Shown one piece after another: positions 10,740 to 22,311 of a DNA stretch of 64,000 nucleotides (position 1 is its first letter; every line of letters starts with the position of its first letter). The stretch is from Porphyra umbilicalis. Lineage: Eukaryota > Rhodophyta > Bangiophyceae > Bangiales > Bangiaceae. Position numbers and translations under genes: made by a program. The notes below the pieces were generated by a model. That model was not told the DNA's origin and searched no databases. It saw only the letters and a program-made list of their open reading frames with translations. The stretch is from NCBI GenBank assembly GCA_002049455.2, contig KV918943.1, forward strand, positions 1 to 64,000. Direction: 5' to 3'.

Positions 10740-11964
10740 ATGTGTGATTCGGCTTGTCGCAACGCCTCACCCACCTCCCCGTCCGCACTGCGCAGCCTCC
10801 CCTTCGATACCCCCCCCCCCGTGGCGCACTTCACCGTCGCTGCCCTACACGGCCTCGCGGGTGACTGTGAAGCAGATGAGGTCCGAGCTGAAGCGTCGTG
10901 GGCTGCCAATTCACGGAACTAAGGATATCCAGGTGCAGCGGTGCCGTGTACACGGGTTTCGTGCGAGGGGTCTGGGATTGCTGCCGGGTTGACTTGTTCC
11001 CCCTCAACGACCCCCACCCCTGCCACGACTGCCTCGGCTGCCCCACCCACACCTGACCAGTTGCAGCACCCCACACCGTCACCCCCCCGGGATGCGGCCG
11101 GCAGTGAGCATGCACCGCCATCCATCTCTATGGCTGGCGGGGCGCTGGATGGCGGGAGAGCGCCATTCTATAAGAACGAGAGGGCTCGACTCTCGCACGT
11201 GATGTGTCAGGGTGAGGAAGCCGCGGGTGTAATCGTTTCTCGGGGCCGGACGAGGCGGCAGCAGCAAGACTCGAGGTCGCGCCGGGTGGATGTCTGGGTG
11301 GTGGTCGTGGCCGAACTTTTCAACGGTTCCGTGACGTTCACTGTACCTCCCGAGTGCGCTGATGGCGGTATTGACCCCAATAGCCGCCCGGTTGTGCGTA
11401 CAGGACTGATTCGAAGGGCGAAGTGGACAGAGGTAAGTTCGTATTACGATTCCTTTCTCTTGGCAATTGCAACGTGTATGCTTCTCATACGCCTCCTACC
11501 GCACAGGAGCTCATTTCTGACACTCTGCTGTTTTATTCTGTCCATGTTGTGCTTCATAGATTGGACCTTGTTCTTGGCGTGTGTACGGGCGCTTTTCTAC
11601 CTCAGGGCAGAACAAGCCCAGCCTGTGGGCGGACTCTTCGAACGGGGATATTCTGTTGGACTACCAATATGCTCTACTAAGCGGTAAGGGCACGGTTTTG
11701 GAGCTCATCAACCACGAAGTAGGCCCTGTCGGTGTTGAAGACGACGAGCCTGGGCTGCGCACCTCCGCCCCGCCAGCCAATCGCCGCAAGCAAAGGCGGG
11801 TGTTACAACTGGGCTTCCAGGCGCTAGTGGACAGTTCTGCAAGCATTGCAGCGTCGGCCGAAAAGCACGCACGCCTCGTGGAGCTATTCGCGCTCTCAAC
11901 GACGTTGAAGAACGCTCGAGATGCTTATTTGCCTGATGACCTAAACACGGCCATCAACACCTAA
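10740..11964 (+). CDS. Possible SAP-like/SANT-like accessory protein gene, unrecognised
   Basis: A start at 10740 (MCDSACRNAS) leads to a C11 tract (10810-10820), after which another frame reads MRSELKRRGLPIHGTKD, a fair SAP-type DNA-binding motif. Further on, a frame carries NERARLSHVM, VDVWVVVVAELFNGS and GIDPNSRPVVRTG. It reaches AAGTGGACAGAG followed by a consensus donor GTAAGT at 11433. An acceptor CTCAGGGCAG ending at 11610 keeps phase 0 into NKPSLWADSSNGDILLDYQ and a C-terminal helix-rich stretch ending at 11964. The W..VVAELFN / DPN..P pattern recalls SANT-like accessory proteins of DNA transposons. The join between the SAP-like part and the rest is unsolved. Function is not assigned. 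Confidence 0.4.
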
Positions 11965-12819
11965 TTTGAAGATGCGCTGCGGTCGTCCGCTTCCTCGCCG
12001 CCCTGTGACTCCCGTGACCGGCAGGGATTCGCCGCGGCGGCGGGGCCGCTTGCTATTGCGGAGGGGCAAATGAATGACGGCCAACGGCGCGACGGCACCA
12101 CTGGCGGGAGCAGTGCCATTCTCCAGGCTCCTCCAGATGCGACGGGAGCTGGTTCCGACGAACGTCTGTTGGATGGAGAGGAGCCGTACTAAAGGTCGAT
12201 TCCACGCAATAAGGCGCATGGGCGCGACCCATATCGGTGCCCCCAAAACTCAGCAATTGCTCAAGCGTTTTTGCTTTTCATGGACGAATCCTGGAGCCTA
12301 CTTCATTAGCTTCGTTATGACACACTTTCAGGCGGCTACGACAATCGGCTGGAGAGATAGTGGTTTTTCTTGCATCCCACCGTTGTAATAAACGGCATTT
12401 TCTGCGATAAGGTGCCCGCTGGTGACGCTGCAGGCTACAACTCGACGTGCCCTGGCGACAAAATGAGTGTCATAGGTACTGCAGCGATATGTGGACGGCA
12501 CTTGTGGCCGTTAGAGCGCATGGGCCGTGGTGGTGGGGGGCTGGTGATGCTCGTAGCCAGCCGAGAGAAAGAGCATTTCCATGCGATGCCAGATCGGATT
12601 AGTCGGAAATCGGATAGGGGGGCTACAAGTCCGGCAGTGATTCTTTGCTCGTGTGTTGGGAGTGGCGCCCTTTATTTGATCCGCAGGCGGATTCCTGTCC
12701 CACTTATTCGAACGTGGCGCCATTTTCATCCGAGCACGCCGACTGACGTACGGCACTTCTCGCCTGGCTTGGCGGTCGCACGCTTCCGCTGCTCACGCGC
12801 CGGGTCCCTGCCCACCGAC
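11965..12819. other. Unassigned stretch
   Basis: Mixed composition, no domain, no clear repeat ends. Confidence 0.3.
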
Positions 12820-13150
12820 ATGGCTCCCCGCGTGCGCCGCTCTGCTCTTGGTACGGTGACGGCTGCCCATGGCGTGACGGCGGCCGCAGCCGCCCGAGTC
12901 GGCGCGGCTGCAGTTCGCGATATGACTGCTACCGCGCGCGCGCGCGTCGTGCGGGAGCTCAAAGATGAGGCAGTGATTCTCATTCGCAATGTGCGGAGGC
13001 ACTTTGAGCGCGAGATGGCGGGCACGTGGCGGATTCTATTGAAGAAGCATGCGGACCGCACGGCGGTCGCAACTGGTGTGAGTCGGCGCACAGTTTCCCA
13101 CATGAGTTCGTCGGGTGCCGCCGAGCGCACGCGCCCCGCCGGGACCCCGA
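12820..13150 (+). pseudogene. N-terminal helix-turn-helix part of a Tc1/IS630-like transposase
   Basis: From ATG 12820 the frame reads MAPRVRRSALG and then VRRHFEREMAGTWRILLKKH and DRTAVATGVSRRTVSHMSS. The last segment is a helix-turn-helix like that at the start of IS630/Tc1-type transposases. No DDE catalytic part follows. Instead the DNA turns into a cluster of CACGGGAT motifs (13141-13330). A related catalytic half lacking this N-terminus lies at 26.9-28.3 kb. Confidence 0.5.
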
Positions 13151-13335
13151 AAATCCCGGCGGCCCTACAAGAAAAAACGACAAGATTTCCCGGGTTTTCT
13201 GCCCCGCGATCCCGTGAAACACGGGATATCAATCCGTATCGGCCTCCCAGGTGCAATGTGCACGGGATTCCAAGGGATCAGAAATCGGCTCCTGCGGATC
13301 AACACGGGATTTTGGGTCACGGGAATCTCCCCATC
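13141..13335. repeat. Cluster of CACGGGAT/ATCCCG motifs, site 1
   Basis: At least six copies of CGGGAT or its complement in both orientations, including the palindrome ATCCCGTGAAACACGGGAT and CACGGGATTTTGGG. The same motif cluster occurs at 26817-26960. Possibly subterminal transposase-binding repeats. Confidence 0.6.
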
Positions 13336-14037
13336 CAGGCCTGGCCTCTGCGGAACGGACTGGCGTTTCCCCCCCCCCCCACCCAGACTGCAGAAATCGA
13401 AGCCAGCAGTCGAAGGGCCCCGCTACCGCGATCGGCGTGGCCACATGAGGGCTTTCTAATGCCCTGACCTCGTGCTGTTGCACCCCCCTCAACACCTTTA
13501 GTGGCCTGCCGTCTGACGCTCCTGTGACCCCCCGTGGAAAGGAGGCACGCCCGGCCCGCTGGCTCCCACGGGCGGCGACGCCCGCCGCTGCCTGATCAGT
13601 GTCTCGGGTGGTCACGCGCCAAGAGCGGCGCCTGTCCACCGGGGATTGCAGGCCTTCGTGTGCTGTACCGGGTGGAGGGTTGCGTGCACAGCAACGCATC
13701 CACAGCTCTCGTGTGTGTGCTGGAAAGGAAATCTGAGGCTCGTGGCACGCCAAAACGTCCATTATGGAGATCCACAGGAATCACGAGGAAGGCATCGGAA
13801 GCATCCATAACCTGCCACTGTCAGGCAAGCAGTCCTGCAAACTTACTGGCTAGTAGATCACATGGAGTGTGTATAAAGCAGTCTCCTTTGGACAGTTTAG
13901 TGCCTTCCCATCTCTGACCCGACACACGCACCCCAAACAGCCTTTCCCCGCGCTCCTGCCTCGCCGCTTCCCTGTCGTCTCCCCCCCGCCCACCCGCACC
14001 CCGCCCACCCCCCGCCTGCCCTCCCCCAGCGGTGGCC
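13336..14037. other. Unassigned; includes presumed 5' region of the CACTA gene
   Basis: Contains a TATA-like GTATAAAG at about 13870 and a C-rich stretch just before the CACTA start at 14038. The left end of the element was not found with confidence. Confidence 0.35.
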
Positions 14038-17009
14038 ATGGCATCTTCGGGCGCAGACGGGCGGATGTTCTGCTACTGTCGTTCCTGCACCGACGGCAGC
14101 GAAGAACCCCCTCAGTTGGTGTCCCGGTCCACGTGGTTTGCCCACAAGCATCCTGAAAAGCGCCGGCGCCTGGTCGCTCGAAGCAGGGGCAGGGGATCGG
14201 AGGACGAAGGGGGCGGCTCGTCGGCGGGAAGCGCCGCCGGGGCGGGCGTTGGCACCGAAGTGGGCATTGGCGCTGGCGGCAAAACGGGCTCGGGCACGGG
14301 GGTGAGCGCCGGCGTGGCGAGTGCGGGCACCAATCCTGCAGACACCAGGCGCCGGTGCGATGCCGAGGACACCCTCTACCCCAGCGATGAAAGCAGTGGT
14401 CCAAGTTCGGATGAGGACTCGAACAAATCGGACGGCGAGCCGCCAACCAAACTGATCGACGATTCTGGGCTAGAGGAAGTTGTTCGACAGCCTCCTCATT
14501 CAATCTACCACCCGGATGTAATAACGAACAAAATATGGCCCCCTGTCGACCAGTTCAAGCATTACAGCGAAGACCTGGCGCTGCATGCCGTCACGGTTCG
14601 ACATGATTTGACGCAAGCATCCATCGCAGATCTTCTACGGCTAATTACGTGCGCGGCAAAGTATCGTACGCCCTACCTCATGGAGCGTTTTATAGACGAA
14701 AGCGTTAATGTGGAGACTCGACTCGTCGACTGCTGCATCAACGGTTGCGTCGCGTTCACGCACACAAACGCCCAGCATGCCACCTGCACCGCCTGCGGCG
14801 CGGCACGCTACAAAGCGGACGGAAAGCCAGCCAAGCAGAGTACCTACTAGTCCCTGATTGCGTGGCTCGCCCACCTACTTGGTGACCCCGTGATCGGGAA
14901 ATCCATGATGGAAAACACGGCTGCTGCCCGTGCGGCCTCAGACGAAGAGACGGACGGTGTGCTCGACTATCCGCACGGATCAACCTATCAGCACTATCGC
15001 GACAGAGAGCTCCTCGGCGGCGGACCTTTTGTGATGCTGAACGCCGGTATCGACGGCTTTCAATTCTTCCGCCAAAACGAGTTTGAAGGCTGGCCAGTAA
15101 CCGCCACCCCACTGTGCTTAAGCCCGGAGCAACGCACCCGCCTCAAGTGTCAGCTGCTGCTGGTAGTTACACCAGGACCAAGACAGCCTGTCCACCCCGA
15201 GTCGTTTTTACACCCGATCGCGGAGGAGTTGAATGAGCTTGCGAAAGGTATTCCGGGCCTTATCGTCCCAACTTTACAGAATCCCGTCGTGGTACGGGGC
15301 GGAATACTCAATTTCACGACGGACCAACCAGGAGGCGACAAGATCTCCGGGTTTAAGGGCGTTAACAGCTGCATCTACAATCGGCCTCGTACGTTGAATG
15401 GGACTTGCGTGCCAGCGAACTGCCACGTCTACTACCCGCTTAAGGACCCGACCAGTGGAAACCCGCTGTTCCAGGTGCCTTACTGCATTGCACCACGGCG
15501 CACGGCAGCAAGTATCGCGGCAAGTGCGGCCGAAGTGGAGGACGCACGAGCAGAGGGAAGGTCGGTTGCTTTCCAGACAAGGCTGGAGCAAGAAAGTGGC
15601 GTGAAAGGCTACTCCTTATTCTTCGCTCCCAGCCCCGCGATACGCGCCGCGTACCTGTATCTGAAGCATATATCGGACATGGGTCCTACGGCGGCACCGT
15701 ATGATATGATGCCCTTGTTACTTCTCAACGTCGGTCCACATATGTGGAGGCGTTTTGCCGGGCTACAGCTGGTGAACAAGAAAACAGACGAATACTCTAT
15801 CATTCCAAAGGCCACTGTGGCAATGATTGGCCGGGAGCTCCGCGGAGCACGTCGCACAGTGCCCATGGCACAAGCCCAGTCCCTACGAAACATTGAGGTG
15901 CACATCAAGTCGTTCAAGGCGGTTGATTGGCTGCACTTCGTTCTCTGCAATGGAGAAGTCCTCCTGGCTGGACGGATTCCCGACGCCTACTTCAAGATCT
16001 TCATGGCACTAAGCCGGGCGTGCCGCTTGCTATTTCGACCAAGGGGCGTAACCAAAGCGGAAAATTCGTCGAGGTGATTGACAAGGATATCAAATACTTC
16101 GTCGCCAATCACTACGCTAAGATCTACCGCGGAACGGCCGAGCGGCTGCCGCTTTGTTTTTCCACGATTGCCCCTCTTCTGGACAACGTTCCGTTACTAT
16201 GGGCTTGCGGTCCGGACTGTGTCGTCTGGCAGTTCCCGATGGAACGTAAGATTTGAGCGCTGGGTAAGCTGATTCGATCAGCATCGAAACCTCATGAGAG
16301 CCTCGTGGCGAATGTAACGCGCCATTCCAAGGCCTACCTCGTTACTTCATTTGGTGAGCCATTCTTACCCTTGGAGTGGGCGACTACCACGGGACACCGA
16401 GTCGCGGCGGCCGGTCTACCTGCCGGCAGCTGGACGGTGCCAGAGAGTGTCGGATTCGACTGTGTGCTGCTCGCGCCGAGGTCAAAGCCCGCCTGCCTCA
16501 TTGGGGCTGAGCTGGCCAACTTGCGTGACGTACTTCAGCAAAAAAACGCAACCGAGATCCCGCTCGAGATCAAGGCACGAAAGTTCTTCCGAGCTAAGCT
16601 AACTTCCGGCCAGATTTCCGGTCCAAAGCCAGTCGGTTCGGATTAGGACAAGCTCCAGCGTCGAACCTACTGAGTACGGATCAATTCTTGTGCAAAGTGC
16701 TTCCCGCCGGATGGCTCTGTGGGGGAGCGCCCCGTTTCTACTTTCAGCGCTGTGCGGCACTACGCCGTGGTCTCCGTTGACGGCCGTGCCATGGCTTTCG
16801 CTCACGTGGAGCGCGCGCAGTCCACGAAGGACCGCCTGGGTCGGTGTGGGTGCGCGGCGGTTAAACATGGAATCGAGTGCATCCTCGGGCTGGAGGGAGT
16901 GCCATACTACGCTCCTGCGGGCGTTATCAATGAAGTGGTCGTGACGATTGAGAGAGAGGGGGTGCACTTCAATATGCATACATGTGAGCAATTTTCCAAA
17001 GGCCTGTAG
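14038..17009 (+). pseudogene. CACTA/EnSpm (Tnp2-type) transposase, decayed
   Basis: The frame from ATG 14038 opens with a zinc-binding stretch (FCYCRSCTDG) and an acidic linker. After CCINGCVAF..CTACG comes the Tnp2 core: FVMLNAGIDGFQFF, then LLLVVTPGPRQPVHPESFL, NFTTDQPGGDKISGFKG and LLLNVGPHMWRRF. The D in GIDGFQ and the D in FTTDQPG lie where Tnp2 transposases have their first two acidic residues. Later blocks (CGPDCVVWQFPMERK) are in another frame. Visible damage: TAG at 14848, a frame change near 16010-16075, TGA at 16254, TAG at 16644 and TGA at 16671. The length over frames, about 990 codons, fits a full Tnp2 protein. CACTA termini and a 3-bp duplication were not located. Confidence 0.85.
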
Positions 17010-18548
17010 GGTCGGGTGACAGCCTGTGAGGACGGGCGCTGCGCGATTCTTTCGCATTTGGATTTTCATCAAAGCCTGCGCCGGCCTGGAAGTTAAACTG
17101 GGGAACTAGCCGGTTACCATTCATGCACTTGTCTTTGAACTGCTTACAATTGCTTTGACATGTATTTATTTTGACTTTCTACGCCAGCGTCGGCGTGCCA
17201 TCCACAATCTCACCTTGACCTCGTGCTCCGACCGCCTCTCGGCCGCAAGGTCTGGGACACGCTGTCCAGCAGGCTGCCAGCCATCTGTGAAACCACGGGC
17301 CCTGGAAAGGGGGGTACCGTGAGAGGCACCAGGAGCAGGACCGAGCGTCAGACAGGCAACTCGGGGGTGGTCCACATTTCCACCGCCACTGCGCGGGCAT
17401 TTAGGTGAGGGGGGGGGGCTCACACAGGCCTGGACGGCGCATGCGGCAGGCCAATTTTAGCGTCTCGCCCACAACCGTCCACCGTCGTCGCGACACCGTC
17501 GTTGTAGTACTACGGGGCCCCCTATGCGCCAGGGGGCCACCGCGGGGACGTCGGCGACGGCGGGGGACGTCGGTCCCCGACGCGTGGTGGCGACGCCAGC
17601 GGCGGTGGTGGCCGACGGGTTGGCGACGCGGGATGGCGGGGCAAGGGGGCGGCCCCGCTGCCCGGCTCGGGCCACTTGAGGGAGTGCACCCGATCCGCCG
17701 CGCCCGGCACGCGGGCCCCGCGGGAGGCCGGGTTGGCGCGCCCGAGCGGGCGCTGGCGCGCCCGAGAGGGCGCGGCAGGCGACGGCCGACCGGGCGCCAC
17801 GCGGCGGGTGCAGCGCGTTGCGCGCGGGACGGTTTCTCCCCCTCGTCTGTAATGATCGCCTCGGGGGACTTGACATGCATGGAGGGAATTATCTGCATTG
17901 GTTGGTGACGGCCCGGGTCAATTCCCATTTGGGGAAATTGGGCCCGGGCGACGGTTTCCGCCCTTTTAGGACGAAGGGCGACGACGGTGGGAGGCACCGT
18001 CGTCGCCGGCAAGTAAACCGTGTCTTGATGTCTTGGCGTTTCGATCGGCCCGACTTCCCGGACCTCGAGTCCCATAGCGGGTGTCGCGCGAGCGGCTGAG
18101 ACGGCCGTTACTTCCCTCCTTCTGAGGTAACCCCCTAGATTGTGGTACTAAAGTCGTCGTCGCGACCCATGTCCGTGCTTGATCGACATAGCCAGACTTG
18201 TGCGTACCGGCGTCTTCTTCTCCCCTCCAACTCCACCACGGCACCCGTGCGAGGACCACACCCCCATTTGGATTTGTGCGATTCATGGTGGGGCGGCGTA
18301 AGAGCACGCGCGAAGACGCGTTTGGAGGTACGTTCTGTCGCAAGCGTCGTTTTCTTTGAGTGTGCATCTTCCTCCCCCCGCCCCCCCACCTCTCACCGCC
18401 ACGCGCGCGGACATGTGTGATCGGATTGCTGTTTTCTACCTTGTATCGGGGGCCCGCCCCTTTGTCGTCTTGTTCCCCGGACCGATTTTCCTTTTTACTC
18501 GATGGTTGGTGTAAGACATGGAGACTGGCGTCACTTTATTTACCGTAT
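17010..18548. other. Unassigned stretch
   Basis: GC-rich from about 17400 to 17820, with overlapping frames on both strands and no recognised domain. Confidence 0.3.
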
Positions 18549-19202
18549 TATTGCAGTCTGCCCCATTTTGGCCAATCCGAACAAGAACAAGAACACATGA
18601 CGTATTTATATTTTCGTATATAATTTGTCGGTTTTCAAGTAATTCCCCAGAACGGAGCCGATATCATTTGAACACAATATTGTTCAAATTTGAAGATCAG
18701 GTGGGTTCCCGTCGTACACGACGACGACGACGAGACGGGTCGTCGTCCAGGTCCACCGTGAGGTGGTTCGCGTTGTGTCGCTGTCCGCGCCGTGGTGCCT
18801 TCGATCATCAGAGTTGTCACGAGCTGGTCACTACCCACGCCACTGGAGTACGCGTGGCGTACTCTCATCCTGGCTCCTGGAGCCGCGGCTGGTCCGTCGA
18901 TCGCTGCGCCCTCATCGCGTAATGGGACGTATCAGCACTGTGCATTCGCGTACCGGTCCTATCATGTACATCGCTCTTGATGCCAGGTCATGCTTGTCGT
19001 TCCCCTCAATGTCTACCGGTTTACTGCGTCGCTCCCAGTGCGGGAAGAACGCCATCGATTGACCAGCTTTAACACCCGCTGTTTCTGCTTTTTTTCTTTC
19101 TGCTTGTCGTGATTTCGTTCGTTTGCTTTGTTTGTTTTCTGAACGGTATTGCACACAGTTACAGTAATCCGCAAGTGCAGCCTTTGCCGCCCGACGGGGC
19201 AC

Positions 19203-20246
19203 ATGATCAACCGCTGCTTCGTCAATACGGCAGGCAACATCCCCTGTGGCTGCAAGAAGTGGTCTTGCGGGCCCTGCGCCGCGCTGTGCGAGGTGTGCGA
19301 CGTGGCCGGCCACCAGCCGGATAATCTTGACGAGTTAGTCGTCGGCAGAGCCGTGCCACGGTGGTCGTGCGCCGACCACGACATGGGCGAGATGGCGGCG
19401 CGCGTCACGCCACTGCTGCCGGGCGTCCGGCCGACCGTCAGGGCGCAGAAGGAGGCTGCGCGAGACAACAAGCGAAAGCTGGCGGCAACGCGCCCAACGG
19501 ACGGCGAACGCTTCCACGCGCACGTGGCACAGTCGGGGATTTTTGATTTGACTGGATTGGGCGGGGCGGCCGCCTCCGCAGCGGTTCGGACGGCATCAAG
19601 TGTGGCGGCGGTGGCTGAGGATGCCGGGGCCACGCGAGGGGCCTTGCGAGCCGTAGGGGCGTACGTTGCGGACGTGAACGGCCAATCGTCGGGCGGCACG
19701 ACGGCACCAATCCCCGGGACGCTGGGAAACATTGACTCGGACGGTCGCAGGGCTGACGTCGTGGCCTCAATGGAGGAGGCCATGCGCAAGGCGCCCAAGT
19801 TCTCCCGTAGCGCGCGGGGGAGCCATCGGCGTCGCAACCGAGAGGCCGGGCTTGGCGGCGGGGGTTCGCCGGCGTCGGAAGAGGTTCTCGGCAGCTCAAA
19901 CCCGTACTTTGGAGTCAAGGGGACGGAGATTAAGAGAGCGACACAGCGATACGTGTCGTAGGCTCAGGGAAAAGATCTGTCGATGGTGAAGCTAGCAATG
20001 GCGAAGTTCATCGGGGAGGGGCGGGTGTACACGGGGACGTCTGTAACGTGTCGTGAGCTCACGTGCAAGCACATTTGTGACGAGCTCATGAAGTGCGCCG
20101 AGCTGGTGGGGTTGACGGTACCCTCTGTGCTTGCTTCTCTTCGACAGGTCGTCTTCGAGATGCGTCGGGGAGATGACGACCAGGCTCGCATTTTTGAGCA
20201 CCCGCCGGAGCGCTTGAGCACCGCCGGGTCTGCCGCGTCCGACTGA
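19203..20246 (+). pseudogene. Cysteine-rich (zinc-finger-like) protein inside E1, unrecognised
   Basis: The frame is open from about 19149. The first ATG is at 19203 (MINRC), inside the cysteine cluster, so the true start probably lies in an upstream exon; GCACACAG just before 19159 is a possible acceptor. Cysteines: KCSLC, HMINRC, PCGCKKWSCGPC, CEVC, then CADHD, a pattern that would bind two or more zinc ions. The middle is Ala/Gly-rich. The C-terminal part (SMVKLAMAKFIGEGR, CRELTCKHICDELMKCAEL) follows an in-frame TAG at 19959. No family recognised. Its place in a Tc1-like element suggests a passenger or accessory gene. Confidence 0.45.
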
Positions 20247-20459
20247 CCTGCTCTGCCGCGCGCACTTCATCATCCCTTTGGTAAAAAACCGCTGTTTCCA
20301 ATGCCCTCTTTCCTGTGCTGCCCGCGTCCAGAACTGCAGCCCCACCCGCAGGGCGTCCGACGCCGACGTCACGACGGCGGCAGACAGCTGCGCCCCGCCC
20401 CCCCCCCGCCCCCCCCCACTTTCTGACCCCTGAAACTTTGCAGCCGGCCTCCCTCCGCA

Positions 20460-21175
20460 AAGCGGAGGGACGCGGCGGCGGCGGCGGCATGCGCGGGCGC
20501 GCAGCGGCGACGACGGCGGCGGCGGCAAGGGCGGCGTTTTTGTGTGGGCGGGGCGGGGGCGTTTGGTGGCTGCGCGCGGCGGCGGCGGCGGCGGCCGCCG
20601 CGGGGGGTTTACGACCCCCGCGGTGGCGGCGGGCGGCGGGATTGCCGCCGCGCCGCTCGCCGCCGCGCCGCCCGCCCAACGCCACTGCGGCGCGGCGGCG
20701 CTTTTGCCGCCGCCGACCACCACCCCGACGCCGCCGTCGCCCCCGACGCCGTCGGCGCTTTGCGCGGCGGTGCGGCCGTGGCGGCGACATGCGCGGGCGG
20801 GCGGCGGCGACGACGGCGGCGGCGGCAAGGGCGGCGTTTTTGTGCGGGCGGGGCGGGGGCGTTCGGTGGCTGCTCGCGGCGGCGGCGGCGGCGTCAGCCG
20901 CGGGGGGTTAACGACCCCCGCGGTGGCGGCGGGCGGCGGGATTGCCGACGCGCCGCTCGCCGCCGCGCCGCCCGCCCAACGCCACTGCGGCGCGGCGGCG
21001 CTTTTGCCGCCGCCGACCACCACCCCGACGCCGCCGCCGCCCCAGACGCCATCGGCGTTTTGCGCCGCGGTGCGGCCGCGGCGGCGACATGCGCGGGCGG
21101 GCGGCGGCGACGACGGCGGCGGCGGCAAGGGCGGCGTTTTTTTGCGGGCGGGTGGGGGGCTTCTCGTTGTGCGCG
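20460..21175. repeat. GC-rich tandem array with an exact 300-bp period, inside E1
   Basis: The anchor CATGCGCGGGCG recurs at 20488, 20788 and 21088, giving two full monomers and a partial third. Each monomer contains GGGGGGTT..ACGACCCCC and GCGCTTTTGCCGCCGCCGAC blocks. The period is a multiple of three and long frames are open, but composition bias alone can explain that. Confidence 0.85.
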
Positions 21176-21331
21176 CGTGCGGGGCGCGGTTGGTGGTGGT
21201 GGGGGTTGTTCATGGTGTTTTTCGTCATGGCTGGAGGCGTTGGCGGCTGTGTATGCGATGTCGTCACCGTTTGGCATTGAGAGCGCAAGTGTAGTAGGAG
21301 ATGTGCTTGTCCGTTGCACGCATCTGTTGTC

Positions 21332-21737
21332 TCACGGGACGTGAGCGTTGTACCTGCGCATTGCAGCGCGCGCGAGTCCACGGCACATGTCGTCCGTGAT
21401 GTGCTCCAGCATTGAGTTGATTGTGAGCATAGGCCAGGCGTTAAAATGGTCGGGGTTATACCACCGCTTCAGCCAGCTGCTGCCGACGGAAAACACATCC
21501 TCAATCGTGTTAAAGTCCGGAGAGTACGGGGATAGCAACAAGACAACAACACCAGCGGCTCTCACGGCTGCCAAAGCCACTTCATCATGAATGCGAGCGT
21601 TGTGCAGCACAAGCACACATCGATCCGGATGCTCATCCCACGCCCTCCCGGCCTCCACCGCGTGCATATGAGGCAGAACAAAGTTTGTCACAAACAATAG
21701 AGAGTCAACAGCGGGCTGCCCCGGTGGAGGACGGGCA
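21332..21737 (-). pseudogene. Tc1/IS630-like transposase C-terminal fragment
   Basis: Minus-strand frame with CVLVLHNARIH, then LLLSPYSPDFNTIEDVFS and WLKRW. These are the second and third catalytic blocks of the DDE_3 superfamily. The second block normally reads DNARIH; here the catalytic Asp is His. The first Asp block is absent, so the protein cannot be active. It ends with a regular stop at 21332. It probably belongs to E1, whose TA-flanked ends fit this superfamily. Confidence 0.8.
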
Positions 21738-22311
21738 CAAGACCTTAGGGGTGCGAGCGGGCGAAGTCAGCTGAGCGACTACGCGAGTCACAAAGTGCCA
21801 GAGTCAAAGGCAAGGCACCGGGGATGGGTCCCAGCGCCCGGCGTTTGCCGGCGTTTGCGGCCAGTTTCCTTGCATCTCAGCTTGGCTCGGCAGCAGAAGC
21901 GATCAATTTTCTGCACTGCGAGGCGTTCCTGCATGGGTTCGCTCAAGAAACCCTCAGAGTGGGCGAGAGACGCCCAGAGCGCACGACAGGTTGCATGAAC
22001 AAGAGCCTCATTAGGAATTGTGGATCAGCAACTCCAGACTTCTCTACCATCCAAGGGGCGACAGGCGGGACAGCTGTTGGAATGACATCTAACAGAGGCA
22101 CAAAAAGCTTTAAATGCTGCGCCGAGTCTGGTCAAGCGAAAATGGCAGGTCACTCAAATGTGCGTGCAGACGCCATGACACAGGCATGAGCCTCAATTCT
22201 TTTCAAACTCCCGAAATGTATAATTGTTCCTTGCACTCGTGTTCCTGTTCGGATCGGCCAAAATTGGGCGGACCGCAATATATTCGCTCCTGCTCATTGT
22301 GTTTTCTGGTG

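Larger units (their letters stand above)
18551..22278. mobile_element. Tc1/mariner-like TIR element E1 (TA duplication)
   Basis: The left end TTGCAGTCTGCCCCATTTTG is mirrored at the right by CCAAAATTGGGCGGACCGCAA. TA lies outside each end (18549-18550 and 22279-22280). The termini match those of element E2 at 23431-26602. Inside are a plus-strand cysteine-rich ORF, a 300-bp-period GC-rich array and a minus-strand Tc1-type transposase tail. Members of the superfamily insert at TA, which agrees with the transposase type found. The transposase is too truncated for the copy to be autonomous. Confidence 0.82.

Noticed and set aside
13815-17290. CACTG/CAGTG strings as CACTA element ends
   Set aside because: No convincing inverted pair or 3-bp duplication around the Tnp2-type gene; ends left open.
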